Origin: JAEUJM01 sp044221555
Lineage (GTDB): Bacteria > Actinomycetota > Acidimicrobiia > Acidimicrobiales > DATDAH01
Reading direction: 5' to 3'
Assembly: GCA_044221555.1 (NCBI GenBank)
Contig: JBGAOY010000004.1
Location: forward strand, 1-64,000
Length of the DNA: 64,000 bases
Positions 17,300 to 26,561 of the stretch are shown in pieces. A program made the position numbers and the translations under genes. How positions within the stretch are numbered: the stretch's first letter is position 1; each line of letters begins with the position of its first letter. The notes under the pieces are model-generated. The model had not been told where the DNA came from. It did no database searches and saw nothing but the letters and a program-made list of their open reading frames with translations.

Positions 17300-19996
17300 T
17301 CAGGTGGTTTCGGTGATGGTGGCGGTGGCGATGCGGCCTGGGGGGAGCGTGAAGGACGTGTCCCAGGGCTCGATCGGGGCGCCGCGCAGGTCGACCAGCC
17401 AGCCGCTGCGGCCGGCGATGGTCACGTCGGCGGGCGCACGTCCGGGGTTGAACACGCGCACCTCGAGGCGGCCGTCGTTGCGTTGGACCGACGACACGGG
17501 TGCACCGGCCACCGACAGCTGCTGCCCGGTGTCGGGGCCGGTGCCCACGCCGCGGGCCCGCCCGACCAGCAGCGGCGAGAAGGCGTCGTCGACCAGGGCG
17601 TAGGGGTCGACGTCGTCGCCGACGGCCACCGCGTAGCGCATCACCCGGGGGCCGATCTGCTGGGGGCCCTCCATCGGGGTGAGCGGGCCCGCCGGCAGGG
17701 GTCGGTACGACATGGGGCCCTGCGACAGCATCCCGGTGCAGCGCAGCAGGGTGATGGCCAGCGCGCCGGCACTGGTGGGAGCGCCGTCCGCCCCCTCGTC
17801 CACCGCCCGGTCCAGGTCGACCAGCTCGTACTCGAGCAGGCCCTCGTGGGCGACGGTCAGCCCGCCCGCCTGCACGAACCGGCGGGACGGGTAGGTGGCC
17901 AGCCCCCGTTCGGTGAGGCCGCCCTCGGCGGTGAGGCCCCGCTCCACCACGGCGAAGGCGCACTCGGCCCGTGACACCGCCGCTCGCTCCGGCAGGGGGA
18001 ACCACGCCCGCAGGCGGTGGTCGCGGCAGGGGTTGTCGAGCCGGGTCTCGACGCGTGCGAACCGCTCACCGGCCCGCAGCTCGAGCACGGTGCGGACGTC
18101 GACGGTGGCCAGGCGGCCGTCGCGGGCATCCAGGCCGACCGCCGCGACGGGCCACTCGTAGGCCGCGGTCACCTGGAGCCGGCCTCGGACCGGCCCCTGC
18201 TCGAGCACGTCGCAGGTGACCTGGGTCGGGCGGTCCACCTCCTGGTCGGTGCCAGGTGGGCAGTAGTTGTAGGTGTCGCCCACGTCGCCGCCGTCGACCA
18301 GGCGACCCAGCCCGCCGTGCCCGTCGAGCGCGAAGGTGCCATCGCTGGGGTCCACCGTGACGGTGACGAGGCCGTTGGTGAGGCTGGTGGTGCCGGAGAC
18401 GGCGACGGGATGGGTCGGCGGGGCCGGTCTGCTCACCGCCCGCCACCCGTAGCCGGCCACGTCGTCCACCCGGGCCAGCACCTGCTGCTTCGGCGCCTGG
18501 CGCACCCGCACCTCGATCGGCGCAGTGGGGTCGGGCACCAGCGCCTGCAGGTCGTGGACGGGGAACGCCGCCGGGACGCGCCGCTCGTCGTCCACGGTGA
18601 GCACCACGAGCGCGCCCCCGCCAGGGGTGGCCTCGACGGTGAACGAGTTGGCGCCGAGCTCGTCGATGGCGCGGGGCACGAGCTGCACGGCCTCGTCGAC
18701 GGTGAGGGTGAACAGCTCGGCATCGGCGGCCCACGTGCGCACCGTCTGGGTGCCGGGCACCTCGTCCTCGCCCGGCACCACCACCGCGACCAGCCCGCCC
18801 CTGGTGCGCGGGCTGGGGTTCACGACCACCGAGCCCGCGTGGGCGAGGGTCATCGCGAACCGGTCGACCGCCCGCTTCGACAGGCCGTCGGCGATCTGGG
18901 TGGCCTCGGCGTAGCGGTGCAGCACCGCGTCGCACACCTCGTCCACCGAGCAGGCGCAGATGGAGTCGTGGGCCGAGTTGTGCACCATCTGCGTCCAGGC
19001 CTCGTCGAGCAGCCGGCCGGGCCAGGCCGAGGCGTCGGCGAACAGGGCCCACAACGGCTCGCACACGGCCTCCACGGCCCGCTCGGCCCCCGCGGCCGCC
19101 TGCCGGACGTCGGTGCGGTTGGAGGCCACGCCCATCAACAGGTTGGCGTGCGCGCCCGACCGCAGCTCACCCTGCCAGGTCGGGAGGCCGTCGACCGGCG
19201 CGTCGGCGAGGTGGTCGGCCAGCGAGCCGACCCGCAACACCACGCCGTCCTGGGCCCGGTTGGCCTCGTCCACCACCTGGCCCAGCCAGGGCATGGGCAC
19301 CTGGTGGTCGGTGCCGTTCATCCACAGCACGGGCACCGGCGCCCGGCCCTCGTCGTCCTCGGGGCCGTCGAGCATGGTGCGGTGGCGCTCGACGAACTGG
19401 GCGATGCGCTCGACCAGGTCCTTGCCGGACGTCGGCAGCACCGACCCGTTGCCGTAGCCCTCCGGCAGGTACTCGGCCCGCACGGTCGAGCCGTCGGGGG
19501 CCTCCCACCAGAACGCGGCCCGACCGATGACGCTCGGGACGCCCCGCCACACGACGGCGTGCTGGAGGCCGAACTGGCGCAGGATCTGGGGCATCTGGGC
19601 CACGTGGCCGAACATGTCGGGCAGGTAGCCCACGGGCATGGCCCCGCCGAACGACGCGGCCCGGTCGAGGCCCTTGGCCAGGTTGCGCACGATGGTCTCG
19701 CCCGACACCAGGAACTCGTCCATGAGGATGTACCAGGGGCCCATCGCCAGGCGCCCCGAGAGGGCCAGGTGGCGCAGGCGCTCCTCCGCGTCGGGTCGGA
19801 CCGCCAGGTAGTCGTCCACCACCGCCATCTGCCCGTCCAGCAGGAAGTGGGCGTAGGCCGGATCGGCCTCGAGTCGGGGCAGCAACTCGTCGAGCAGGTC
19901 GACGAGGCGGAGGCGGAAGGTCTGGAACGGCGAGTACCACTCGCGGTCCCAGTGGGTGTGGGGAACGATGGTCACGCGGCGGGGGGAGGTGTCCAC
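17300..19996 (-). CDS. glycoside hydrolase family 38 alpha-mannosidase
   Basis: Retaining exo-alpha-mannosidase. Zinc-binding PHTHWDREWY (residues 12-21; His13, Asp17) and the nucleophile Asp127 in GYLPDMFGHVAQMPQIL are both intact, followed by the mid domain HNSAHDSICACSVDEVCDAV and a long beta-sandwich C-terminal region (about residues 380-898), giving the full 898-residue architecture. No signal peptide, so probably cytosolic, acting on imported or recycled mannosides. The GTG start has a TACCAT hexamer 7 nt upstream; the divergent C69-type gene begins only 53 bp away. Confidence 0.92.
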   Translation of the reverse strand: MDTSPRRVTIVPHTHWDREWYSPFQTFRLRLVDLLDELLPRLEADPAYAHFLLDGQMAVVDDYLAVRPDAEERLRHLALSGRLAMGPWYILMDEFLVSGETIVRNLAKGLDRAASFGGAMPVGYLPDMFGHVAQMPQILRQFGLQHAVVWRGVPSVIGRAAFWWEAPDGSTVRAEYLPEGYGNGSVLPTSGKDLVERIAQFVERHRTMLDGPEDDEGRAPVPVLWMNGTDHQVPMPWLGQVVDEANRAQDGVVLRVGSLADHLADAPVDGLPTWQGELRSGAHANLLMGVASNRTDVRQAAAGAERAVEAVCEPLWALFADASAWPGRLLDEAWTQMVHNSAHDSICACSVDEVCDAVLHRYAEATQIADGLSKRAVDRFAMTLAHAGSVVVNPSPRTRGGLVAVVVPGEDEVPGTQTVRTWAADAELFTLTVDEAVQLVPRAIDELGANSFTVEATPGGGALVVLTVDDERRVPAAFPVHDLQALVPDPTAPIEVRVRQAPKQQVLARVDDVAGYGWRAVSRPAPPTHPVAVSGTTSLTNGLVTVTVDPSDGTFALDGHGGLGRLVDGGDVGDTYNYCPPGTDQEVDRPTQVTCDVLEQGPVRGRLQVTAAYEWPVAAVGLDARDGRLATVDVRTVLELRAGERFARVETRLDNPCRDHRLRAWFPLPERAAVSRAECAFAVVERGLTAEGGLTERGLATYPSRRFVQAGGLTVAHEGLLEYELVDLDRAVDEGADGAPTSAGALAITLLRCTGMLSQGPMSYRPLPAGPLTPMEGPQQIGPRVMRYAVAVGDDVDPYALVDDAFSPLLVGRARGVGTGPDTGQQLSVAGAPVSSVQRNDGRLEVRVFNPGRAPADVTIAGRSGWLVDLRGAPIEPWDTSFTLPPGRIATATITETT

Positions 19997-20003
19997 GACC
20001 GGG

Positions 20004-20009
20004 ATGGTA
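20004..20009 (-). promoter_or_regulatory. -10 element TACCAT, leaderless start of alpha-mannosidase
   Basis: Ends 7 nt before the GTG at 19996 on the minus strand; one half of a divergent promoter pair in a 53-bp gap. Confidence 0.45.
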
Positions 20010-20036
20010 GGTGGCGCCCGCGGGGCGCACCCGGCG

Positions 20037-20042
20037 TAGCGT
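20037..20042 (+). promoter_or_regulatory. -10 element TAGCGT, leaderless start of C69-type gene
   Basis: Ends 7 nt before the ATG at 20050; partner of the TACCAT element on the other strand. Confidence 0.5.
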
Positions 20043-20049
20043 CACGTCC

Positions 20050-21069
20050 ATGTGCGACACCCTCTGTGCCCTGGGCCCGGTCAGTGCGGCCGGCCTGACG
20101 ATGCTGGCCAAGAACTCCGACCGCCCGCCCACCGAGGCCCAACCGCTGGAATGGCATCCGGCCCGCGACGAGGCCACCACCCGCACGACCTACCTGACGA
20201 TCGACGGCGCCGGCGGCCCGACGGTGCCGTTCCTGGGCTCGCGGCCCTCGTGGATCTGGGGCGTCGAGCACGGGGTCAACGAAGCGGGGGTGGCCATCGG
20301 CAACGAGGCGGTGTGGACCACCGTCGACCCCGCCGGCGCCCCCGAGGCCCTGATCGGCATGGACCTGGTGCGCCTGGGCCTCGAGCGGGCCTCCACCGCG
20401 GCCGAGGCGGTGGAGGTGATGACCGCGCTGCTCGAACGCCACGGCCAGGGCGGACCGTGCCACCCGGATGGCGGCCAGTCGTACTGGTCGTCGTTCCTGG
20501 TGGCCGACGCCACCTCGGCCGTCGTGCTGGAGACCTCGGGGCGCGAGTGGGCCACCGAGACCGTCGACGGCGCCCGCGCCATCTCGAACCGGCTCACCAT
20601 CCCTGCCTTCCACGACCGCCTGCACCCCGACACCGGCGGCCTCATCGAGCACTTCGTCGACCCCCGCCTCGAGGCCAGCCAGGCCGTGCTGGCCGCCGAC
20701 CCCGGCGACGTGGCCGCCACCAAGGCCCACCTGCGCAGCCACGTGGGCAACGACGGCTACTCGGTGTGCATGCACGCACCCGCCGCCGACGCCACCACCG
20801 CATCGATGATCACGCTGCTCGGCGGCCCCCGCCCGCGGGGCTGGTTCCTGATGGGGCGGCCGTGCCGCTCGGTCTACGTGCCGCTCTGGGTGGGCCGTGA
20901 GCTCGGCACACCACCGTCGTGGGAGCGGTTCGCCGGCCTGCGCGACGAGCACCGCGACGCCACCCGCGCCCTCGAGGCGGAGCTCGACGCCGACGCCGCC
21001 GACGACGACCACTGGGGCCCGGAGGCGTGGGCCCGGGTGGACGCCCTGTTGTCGTCGCTGGGCCTCTGA
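20050..21069 (+). CDS. secernin/C69-type Ntn-hydrolase
   Basis: Begins Met-Cys-Asp-Thr: removal of Met1 would expose Cys2 as the N-terminal nucleophile of the C69/secernin family. The next landmarks, MLAKNSDRPPTEAQPLEW and GVEHGVNEAGVAIGNEAVWT, are family hallmarks. Length 339 is close to secernin-like proteins. The family includes dipeptidases and acylases; the actual substrate is unknown. Leaderless-type promoter 7 nt upstream. It precedes a GYD-domain gene by 41 bp but that gene has its own -10. Confidence 0.82.
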   Translation: MCDTLCALGPVSAAGLTMLAKNSDRPPTEAQPLEWHPARDEATTRTTYLTIDGAGGPTVPFLGSRPSWIWGVEHGVNEAGVAIGNEAVWTTVDPAGAPEALIGMDLVRLGLERASTAAEAVEVMTALLERHGQGGPCHPDGGQSYWSSFLVADATSAVVLETSGREWATETVDGARAISNRLTIPAFHDRLHPDTGGLIEHFVDPRLEASQAVLAADPGDVAATKAHLRSHVGNDGYSVCMHAPAADATTASMITLLGGPRPRGWFLMGRPCRSVYVPLWVGRELGTPPSWERFAGLRDEHRDATRALEAELDADAADDDHWGPEAWARVDALLSSLGL

Positions 21070-21098
21070 GCTCGACAGACCCCCGGCGCAGCGTGGGT

Positions 21099-21104
21099 TA
21101 GCGT
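21099..21104 (+). promoter_or_regulatory. -10 element TAGCGT, leaderless start of GYD gene
   Basis: Ends 6 nt before the ATG at 21111; no Shine-Dalgarno. Confidence 0.5.
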
Positions 21105-21110
21105 CGGACC

Positions 21111-21419
21111 ATGCCCAAGTTCGTCATGCTCTCCACGATCGGCCCCGATGGCTTCGCCACCCTCCGCGAGAACCCTCAGCGGCTCAAGGCGGTGAACCAC
21201 GACGTCGAGTCCATGGGCGTGAAGGTGCTCGACCAGTACGTGATCTTCGGTCAGTACGACTTCATCACGATCCTCGAGGCCCCCGACGACGTCACCATGG
21301 CGCGGGTGGCCACCACCCTGGCGGCACGGGGCACGTTGAAGACGACCACCCTCAAGGCCATCGAGGTGGACGACTACATCGACGCCATGGGCGAGGGTGT
21401 GGGCGGCACCCCGGAGTGA
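21111..21419 (+). CDS. GYD-domain protein
   Basis: A 102-residue alpha/beta-barrel-like domain. QYVIFGQYDFITILEAPDD is the family's characteristic G-x-YDF block, preceded by MPKFVMLSTIGPDG and followed by TLAARGTLKTTTLKAIE. GYD proteins are of unknown function and are frequent in actinobacteria, often encoded near oxidoreductases. Probably cytosolic and multimeric. Confidence 0.85.
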   Translation: MPKFVMLSTIGPDGFATLRENPQRLKAVNHDVESMGVKVLDQYVIFGQYDFITILEAPDDVTMARVATTLAARGTLKTTTLKAIEVDDYIDAMGEGVGGTPE

Positions 21420-21450
21420 CGGCGGCGCCCTAGATGGCGCCGGCCGGAGC

Positions 21451-21693
21451 TCAATACCACCAGGTGGACTTCTTGCGCTCCTTGCGCAGCGACTCGGCCG
21501 TGAACGCCACCGGCAGCACCTCGCCGTCGGACAGGCGGCGCAGTTGGTAGAGGTCGTCGCCGACGTAGCCGGCGACCTCGAAGCCGCGTGCCCAGTGCTG
21601 GTCGAAGCGGCGGCGCACCTCGACCTTGGTGCCGACGGGAAGCAGGTCTGCGGGCATCGATGCTGGGATGGCTTCCTGGCTGGTGATGGTCAT
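21451..21693 (-). CDS. uncharacterised 80-residue protein, Tudor/SH3-like
   Basis: VGTKVEVRRRFDQHWARGFEV and the following DDLYQLRRLSDGEVLPVAF look like a small five-strand SH3/Tudor barrel with a basic C-terminal tail (LRKERKKSTWWY). GGAG lies 7 nt before the ATG. Convergent with the GYD gene; the following 162-bp gap to the OsmC gene shows no other feature. Nucleic-acid binding would fit the fold and charge but is inference. Confidence 0.6.
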   Translation of the reverse strand: MTITSQEAIPASMPADLLPVGTKVEVRRRFDQHWARGFEVAGYVGDDLYQLRRLSDGEVLPVAFTAESLRKERKKSTWWY

Positions 21694-21855
21694 GCCGTCT
21701 CCGGGTGGTGTGGCGTTTGTCGTGTTCCCTGCCTCCCCGCCTGTCATCTTCGACGGGGTGACGCGGGGATGCAAGGGGTATCGGACCGGACCACACCGGG
21801 GGTCAAGGAGAGGTAAAGGCGGCGGCGGGCGATCGGTGCAGTCTTGCATCCCCGC

Positions 21856-22329
21856 TCACGGGTCGGCGATCACCACGCTGGCCTCGATGGCGATGTGGGT
21901 GCGGAGTGAGTTGGCGATGAAGCACTCGCGGTGGGCCACCCCGAGCAGGTGCTCGACCCGCTCGGCGGTGGTGCCGGGCCCGACCACCACCCGCGGCCGG
22001 AGGGTGATGGCCGTGACGCGCACGGGTCGGTCGGCCTCGGGCATCTCGGCCTCGGCCTCGTCCTCGTAGGAGCGCACATCGACGCGGGCCCGTGCAGCCA
22101 CTGCGAGGAACGACAGCAGTTGGCAGGACGAGGCCGCGAGCAGCAGCAGTTGCTCGGGGTTGAGGAGGGTGGGGTCGCCCCGGAACGCGGGGTCGGACGC
22201 CAGGGTGAGGGTGGCGTCGGCCGGGGGCGCCAGCGCGGTGTGGCTGCGGTCGTAGACGTCGTAGCCGGCGCCCGTGGAGCCCGACCAGGTGGTGCGGGCG
22301 TGGTAGCGGTGCACGTGATCGCCGGCCAT
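21856..22329 (-). CDS. OsmC/Ohr family peroxiredoxin-like protein
   Basis: A 157-residue protein with the OsmC-type central helix, LLNPEQLLLLAASSCQLLSF, in which the resolving/peroxidatic Cys is within SSCQLLSF, and the second Cys in VAHRECFIANSL. The N-terminal strand HRYHARTTWSG is typical. Reduces organic hydroperoxides with dithiol help, as known for the family. Divergent from rnhB with 77 bp between the starts. Confidence 0.85.
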   Translation of the reverse strand: MAGDHVHRYHARTTWSGSTGAGYDVYDRSHTALAPPADATLTLASDPAFRGDPTLLNPEQLLLLAASSCQLLSFLAVAARARVDVRSYEDEAEAEMPEADRPVRVTAITLRPRVVVGPGTTAERVEHLLGVAHRECFIANSLRTHIAIEASVVIADP

Positions 22330-22406
22330 CGACCCCAGTGTCCCAGGTGGCCGCCGGCCCCGTCGGTGGATTCCGGCGAGGGGTACCCACGCGTCATGAT
22401 GATGCG

Positions 22407-23138
22407 ATGACGACCGCGCCAACCCTGCGGAAGGCCATCAAGGCCAAGTCGCCGGGCCTGAGCGTCGAGCGGTCGCTCTGGGAGTCGGGTCACGAGGTGG
22501 TGGTCGGTGTCGACGAGGTGGGTCGCGGCTCGTGGGCGGGCCCGCTGAGCATCGGCGCCGCGGTGCTGCCACGCGACCGCCGGGTGTACAAGGTGCGCGA
22601 CTCGAAGCTGCTCACCGAGGCCGAGCGCGAGGCCCTGTTCGACCGCGTGGCCGACTGGTGCGTGGCCTGGTCGGTGGGCCACGCCAGCCAGAAGGAGTGC
22701 GACGACCTCGGCATGTCGGCGGCGCAGCGTCTCGCCGCCCGCCGCGCCATCGACGGGCTGGGCCTGGGTGAGCCCGATCAGGTGCTCATCGACGGCAACT
22801 GGGACTTCGTGGGGGGCGGCCGGACCCAGCGCATCGTGAAGGGCGACGCCACCTGCCTGTCGATCTCGGCCGCGTCGATCCTGGCCAAGGTGACCCGCGA
22901 TCGCATCATGCGGGCCGAGGCCCCCAACTACCCGGGGTTCGACTTCGAGTTCAACAAGGGGTATCCCTGCCCGCGGCACAAGGCGGCGCTGCAGTGGTAC
23001 GGGCCGACCGCGATCCACCGGCGGAGCTGGGTGTTCATGGATCATCTGCCGTGGACCGGGTGCCCGCGAGTGCGGCCGCCCGACCCGCAGGGCGTGCTGT
23101 TCCCGCCGGGACCTCCGGACGGTGGCATCGCCCGCTGA
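22407..23138 (+). CDS. rnhB: ribonuclease HII
   Basis: Cleaves RNA in RNA-DNA hybrids, including single ribonucleotides. Active-site acidic residues are in VGVDEVGRGSWAGP (Asp, Glu), VRDSKLLT and VLIDGNWDF; the Gly-Arg-Gly motif is intact. SASILAKVTRDRIM and KGYPCPRHKAAL complete the catalytic domain. The C-terminal 25 residues are a Pro-rich tail beyond the usual end. The ATG at 22407 is chosen as the first that yields the normal N-terminal helix. Confidence 0.93.
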   Translation: MTTAPTLRKAIKAKSPGLSVERSLWESGHEVVVGVDEVGRGSWAGPLSIGAAVLPRDRRVYKVRDSKLLTEAEREALFDRVADWCVAWSVGHASQKECDDLGMSAAQRLAARRAIDGLGLGEPDQVLIDGNWDFVGGGRTQRIVKGDATCLSISAASILAKVTRDRIMRAEAPNYPGFDFEFNKGYPCPRHKAALQWYGPTAIHRRSWVFMDHLPWTGCPRVRPPDPQGVLFPPGPPDGGIAR

Positions 23139-23236
23139 AACAGGTGCATTCGCGCTGGTTGCCTGACCGGTGAGTCAGGTACAGTTGGGCGTTGTCGATG
23201 TAGCCGACGGGCGGTGACAGCGGGGCGGCGGGGGGC

Positions 23237-25060
23237 ATGATGATGGCAACGGGGCGTCGGCGACGGACAGCGATCGTGGTCGTGGCCTGCGTGCTCGCGG
23301 CGGCGGGGGCCAACGCCGGCCTCACCCCTGCGTCGGCCCGCACCGCACAGGCCGACGGCACCCGAGCGGGCACGGAGCTCGCCGCCGATCCGTGTCCGGG
23401 CGACCTGATCGTGGTCGACTCGGCCGCGTCGGACGGGCCCACGATGTGCACCCACGGGCCCGACCCGGGCGTGAGCCCGGACGACCTCGCCGCCCAGGGC
23501 GGCGCCACCGCCGAGGCCAGCGCCGGCATCCAGTGCTATGGCAACGGCACCAGCGGTGCCCGAGTGCAGTTGCTCTACGTGTTCGCCGGCTCCAACCGGC
23601 TCGCCACGCTGCGCGACGACATGGAGCAGCGGGCGGCCGAGATCAACGCGATCTACGACGCCAGCGCGCAGCAGACCGGTGGCCACCGCTACGTCCGCTG
23701 GTTGACCGATGCCAACTGCAACCTCGACATCCGGGCGATCCAGGTCCCAGCCACCGACATCCCGGTCAGCGGGTTCAGCAGCGGCCTGATCCCCCGCCTC
23801 ACCGCGCTGAACTTCGACTCGGACAGCCGCAAGTACCTCATCTGGGTCGACACCGGCACGCCCACCACCATCAGCTCCGGCACGTGCTCGGGCGTCGGCA
23901 CGCTCTTCCCGGACGAGTCATCGAGCCCGAGCCAGAACTGGAACAACCTGTTCGCCGGCTACACGCGGGTGGACGACAAGTGCCTGTTCCCGCTGTTCGA
24001 CCGGGTGGGCGGCAAGGTCGAGGCCCACGAGCTCATGCACACGCTCGGTGCGGTGCAGGGGCCCTCGGTCCGCACCACCGGCTCACCGCACCACACGCTG
24101 TTCGGCCACTGCACGGACGACTACGACATCATGTGCTACGTCGACGGGCCCGGCACCGCCGTGCGCATCGTCTGCACCGACACGTCCAACGAGATGCGGC
24201 TCGACTGCAACCACGACGACTACTTCTCGACGAACCCGCGCAGCGGCACCTATCTCGCGACTCACTGGAACACCGCCAACAGCGACTGGCTCGAGTCCGA
24301 GCCCGGGGTGGCGCAGGCCCCGGACGCGCCCCAGGCGGTGCGAGGGGTACCGGGTGACGGGCGGGTCACGCTGACGTGGTCGCCGCCCTCGTCCGACGGC
24401 GGCGAGCCCGTCCTCGGCTACCAGGTGTACCGCAACGGCCAGCTCGTCGTGCCGACAACCGGTCCCGGCGTGTCGGCCGCCGCCGCGCCGGAGGTCACCA
24501 CTGCGGGCACGTCGTTCACCGACATCGGCCTGGTGAACGGGACGACGTACAACTACCAGGTGGCCGCGGTGAACGTCGTGGGCGAGGGCGCCAAGACCGC
24601 TGCCGTCGGGGTGATGGCGGGGATCCCCCGGCCCGACGCGATGGTGGGCCCGGCCCGCACGGGGCCGTTCGAGGTGGACAACGCCTACTTCACCTCGGTG
24701 GCGGGCAACCCCCAGACCCAGACGCAGAACGTGGCGCAGGGCGCGTCGGTGATCGCCTACGTCCGGGTGCAGAACGACCGCCCCGGCGCCGACTCGTTCA
24801 AGGTCAAAGGCGTGGCCGCGGGCTCGGGCGGCTACACGGTCCGTTACTTCCGCGGCACCACCGACATCACCGCCCAGGTGGCGGCCGGGTCCTATGCCAT
24901 CGACAACCTGGCCCCGGGCGCGTTCGTGGACCTGAAGGTGAAGATCACCGCCACGACGGGTGCGGCCGCCGGCAGCAGCCAATCGGTGACCGTGACGGTG
25001 AAGTCGAAGACCACCAAGACCATCAAGGACGTGGTGCAGACGAGGGCCGTCCGCACCTGA
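23237..25060 (+). CDS. secreted metalloprotease-like protein with fibronectin type III domain
   Basis: Signal peptide (MMMATGRRRRTAIVVVACVLAAAGANA) is followed by a 330-residue domain with HELMHTLGAVQ, a zincin HExxH helix, and YDIMCYVDG, which looks like the Met-turn of a metzincin. The expected third zinc ligand after HExxHxxG is Gln here, so catalysis is uncertain or uses another residue such as those in SPHHTLFGHC. Ten or so Cys residues suggest disulfides. Residues about 375-460 are one fibronectin type III domain (APDAPQAVRGVPGDGRVTLT ... NGTTYNYQVAAVN), and the C-terminal 120 residues form a beta domain seen in surface proteins. Likely extracellular. Confidence 0.78.
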   Translation: MMMATGRRRRTAIVVVACVLAAAGANAGLTPASARTAQADGTRAGTELAADPCPGDLIVVDSAASDGPTMCTHGPDPGVSPDDLAAQGGATAEASAGIQCYGNGTSGARVQLLYVFAGSNRLATLRDDMEQRAAEINAIYDASAQQTGGHRYVRWLTDANCNLDIRAIQVPATDIPVSGFSSGLIPRLTALNFDSDSRKYLIWVDTGTPTTISSGTCSGVGTLFPDESSSPSQNWNNLFAGYTRVDDKCLFPLFDRVGGKVEAHELMHTLGAVQGPSVRTTGSPHHTLFGHCTDDYDIMCYVDGPGTAVRIVCTDTSNEMRLDCNHDDYFSTNPRSGTYLATHWNTANSDWLESEPGVAQAPDAPQAVRGVPGDGRVTLTWSPPSSDGGEPVLGYQVYRNGQLVVPTTGPGVSAAAAPEVTTAGTSFTDIGLVNGTTYNYQVAAVNVVGEGAKTAAVGVMAGIPRPDAMVGPARTGPFEVDNAYFTSVAGNPQTQTQNVAQGASVIAYVRVQNDRPGADSFKVKGVAAGSGGYTVRYFRGTTDITAQVAAGSYAIDNLAPGAFVDLKVKITATTGAAAGSSQSVTVTVKSKTTKTIKDVVQTRAVRT

Positions 25061-25151
25061 CCCCGTCGGCGGTGACGGACCCTCCGAAGGACCTGACCCT
25101 CGGGACCTGACCGTCCGGACGGGCGACGTCGCCCGGACGCCGCCGGCAGGA

Positions 25152-26420
25152 TCAGTCGGTCTGGGTGCCCACCAGCAGGTCCTTGAACGGGGTCTTGGAG
25201 TCGATCCCCGGGTCCTTGGGCAGGCCGAGCACCCGCTCGCCCACGATGTTGCGGAGCACTTCGTCGGAGCCGCCGGCGATGCGCATGCCGGGGGTGCCCA
25301 GCACGAACTGGGCCCACGAGAACGTGCCCCATTCGCCGGTGTTGGCCACGAGCCGGGGCCCGAGCACCCGGGCGACGAACTCGGCGGTCTGGGTGAGGTT
25401 CTGGGTGAGGGCCATCTTGGCGATGGACATCTCGGGGCCGGGGAGCTGCCCGGCCTTGATCTTGTCCAGGGCCCGCTGGTTGGTGAACTTGGCCACCTGG
25501 AACTTGATGTGCAGGTCGGCCAGCTCCTGGCGGTAGATCGGGTCCTGGTCGAGGCCGAAGTGGCGCAGCATCTCGCTGAGGCGGGTGCTGTTGGCCAGTC
25601 CCATGCCGCCGCCGCCCGAGCCCGCGCCGATCGACGCCCGCTCGTTCATCAGCGTGGTGAGGGCCACGGTCCAGCCCTCGTTGACGTCGCCGAGGCGGTG
25701 GTCGTCGGGCACCCGCACCTCGTCGAAGAACACCTCGTTGAAGCTGGCGCCGCCGGTCATCTGGCGCAGGGGCCGCACCTCGACGCCGGGGGCGTGCATG
25801 TCGACCACGAAGCCGGTGAGGCCCTTGTGCTTGGGCTGGTCGGGGTCGGTGCGACAGATCACCTCGCCGATGTCGCTGTACTGCGCCCCCGAGGTCCACA
25901 CCTTCTGGCCGGTGATGACCCACTCGTCGCCGTCGCGCATGGCCTTGGTCTGCAGGCCGGCCAGGTCGGACCCGGCGCCGGGCTCGCTGAAGAGCTGGGC
26001 GCCGACGAGGTCGCCCCGGTACATCTTGGCCAGGTACGCCTCCTTCACCGTGTCGGTCGCGTGGGCGAGGATCGTCGGGGCCACCATGCCGAGGCCGATG
26101 CCGAAGAAGCTCTGGTCGGGGACGGCGTACTTCGACTCGAGTTGGGCGTAGGCCCGGTCGTAGGACGCGGGCAGCTCGCGCCCGCCGTACCGGGCGGGGC
26201 CGAAGATGTAGCCGAACCCGGCGTCGAACCGCTTCGCCCGCCACGCCTTGGCCTTCTCGAGCGCTCGGCGCTCGGCGTCGGGATCGACCTCCTCGAACAG
26301 GGAGATGTCGTCCTTGCCCTCGCCCCACACGAACTTCTGGTCGGTGTCGCGCAGCTCGGCGTTGGCGTCGAGGAAGGCCTTGGCGTCGGCGCGGAACTCG
26401 TCGAGGGACATATCGGGCAT
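25152..26420 (-). CDS. acyl-CoA dehydrogenase
   Basis: FAD-dependent alpha,beta-desaturation of an acyl-CoA thioester. The FAD/substrate signature QLFSEPGAGSDLAGL, the WVITGQKVWTSGA block and the C-terminal RIAGGSDEVLRNIVGERVLG are all typical. At 422 residues with a long N-terminal lobe it resembles the actinobacterial FadE group that acts on sterol or branched acyl chains, but the substrate is not settled. A GGAG motif precedes the ATG. A TetR-type operator and a TATCTT hexamer lie 27-50 nt upstream, suggesting induction by an acyl-CoA or other catabolite. Confidence 0.92.
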   Translation of the reverse strand: MPDMSLDEFRADAKAFLDANAELRDTDQKFVWGEGKDDISLFEEVDPDAERRALEKAKAWRAKRFDAGFGYIFGPARYGGRELPASYDRAYAQLESKYAVPDQSFFGIGLGMVAPTILAHATDTVKEAYLAKMYRGDLVGAQLFSEPGAGSDLAGLQTKAMRDGDEWVITGQKVWTSGAQYSDIGEVICRTDPDQPKHKGLTGFVVDMHAPGVEVRPLRQMTGGASFNEVFFDEVRVPDDHRLGDVNEGWTVALTTLMNERASIGAGSGGGGMGLANSTRLSEMLRHFGLDQDPIYRQELADLHIKFQVAKFTNQRALDKIKAGQLPGPEMSIAKMALTQNLTQTAEFVARVLGPRLVANTGEWGTFSWAQFVLGTPGMRIAGGSDEVLRNIVGERVLGLPKDPGIDSKTPFKDLLVGTQTD

Positions 26421-26446
26421 GGCGTGCTCCTGGGTCGTGACCGGAT

Positions 26447-26466
26447 TCTTGACCGCTCGGTCAAGA
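26447..26466. promoter_or_regulatory. TetR-type operator overlapping the acyl-CoA dehydrogenase promoter
   Basis: TCTTGACCGCTCGGTCAAGA: perfect 9-bp arms around a central CT. On the minus strand the hexamer TATCTT (26463-26468) overlaps its upstream edge, so a bound repressor would block the promoter. No tetR gene lies in the window. Confidence 0.75.
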
Positions 26467-26561
26467 TAGTGCGCGAACCGTGGCCCGTCCCCACACGACC
26501 GTTCGCCCGCCGGCGAGGGGCGCTGGATCGCTTTGGGGGCGCCGCGCGACCCCTGCGGGCA

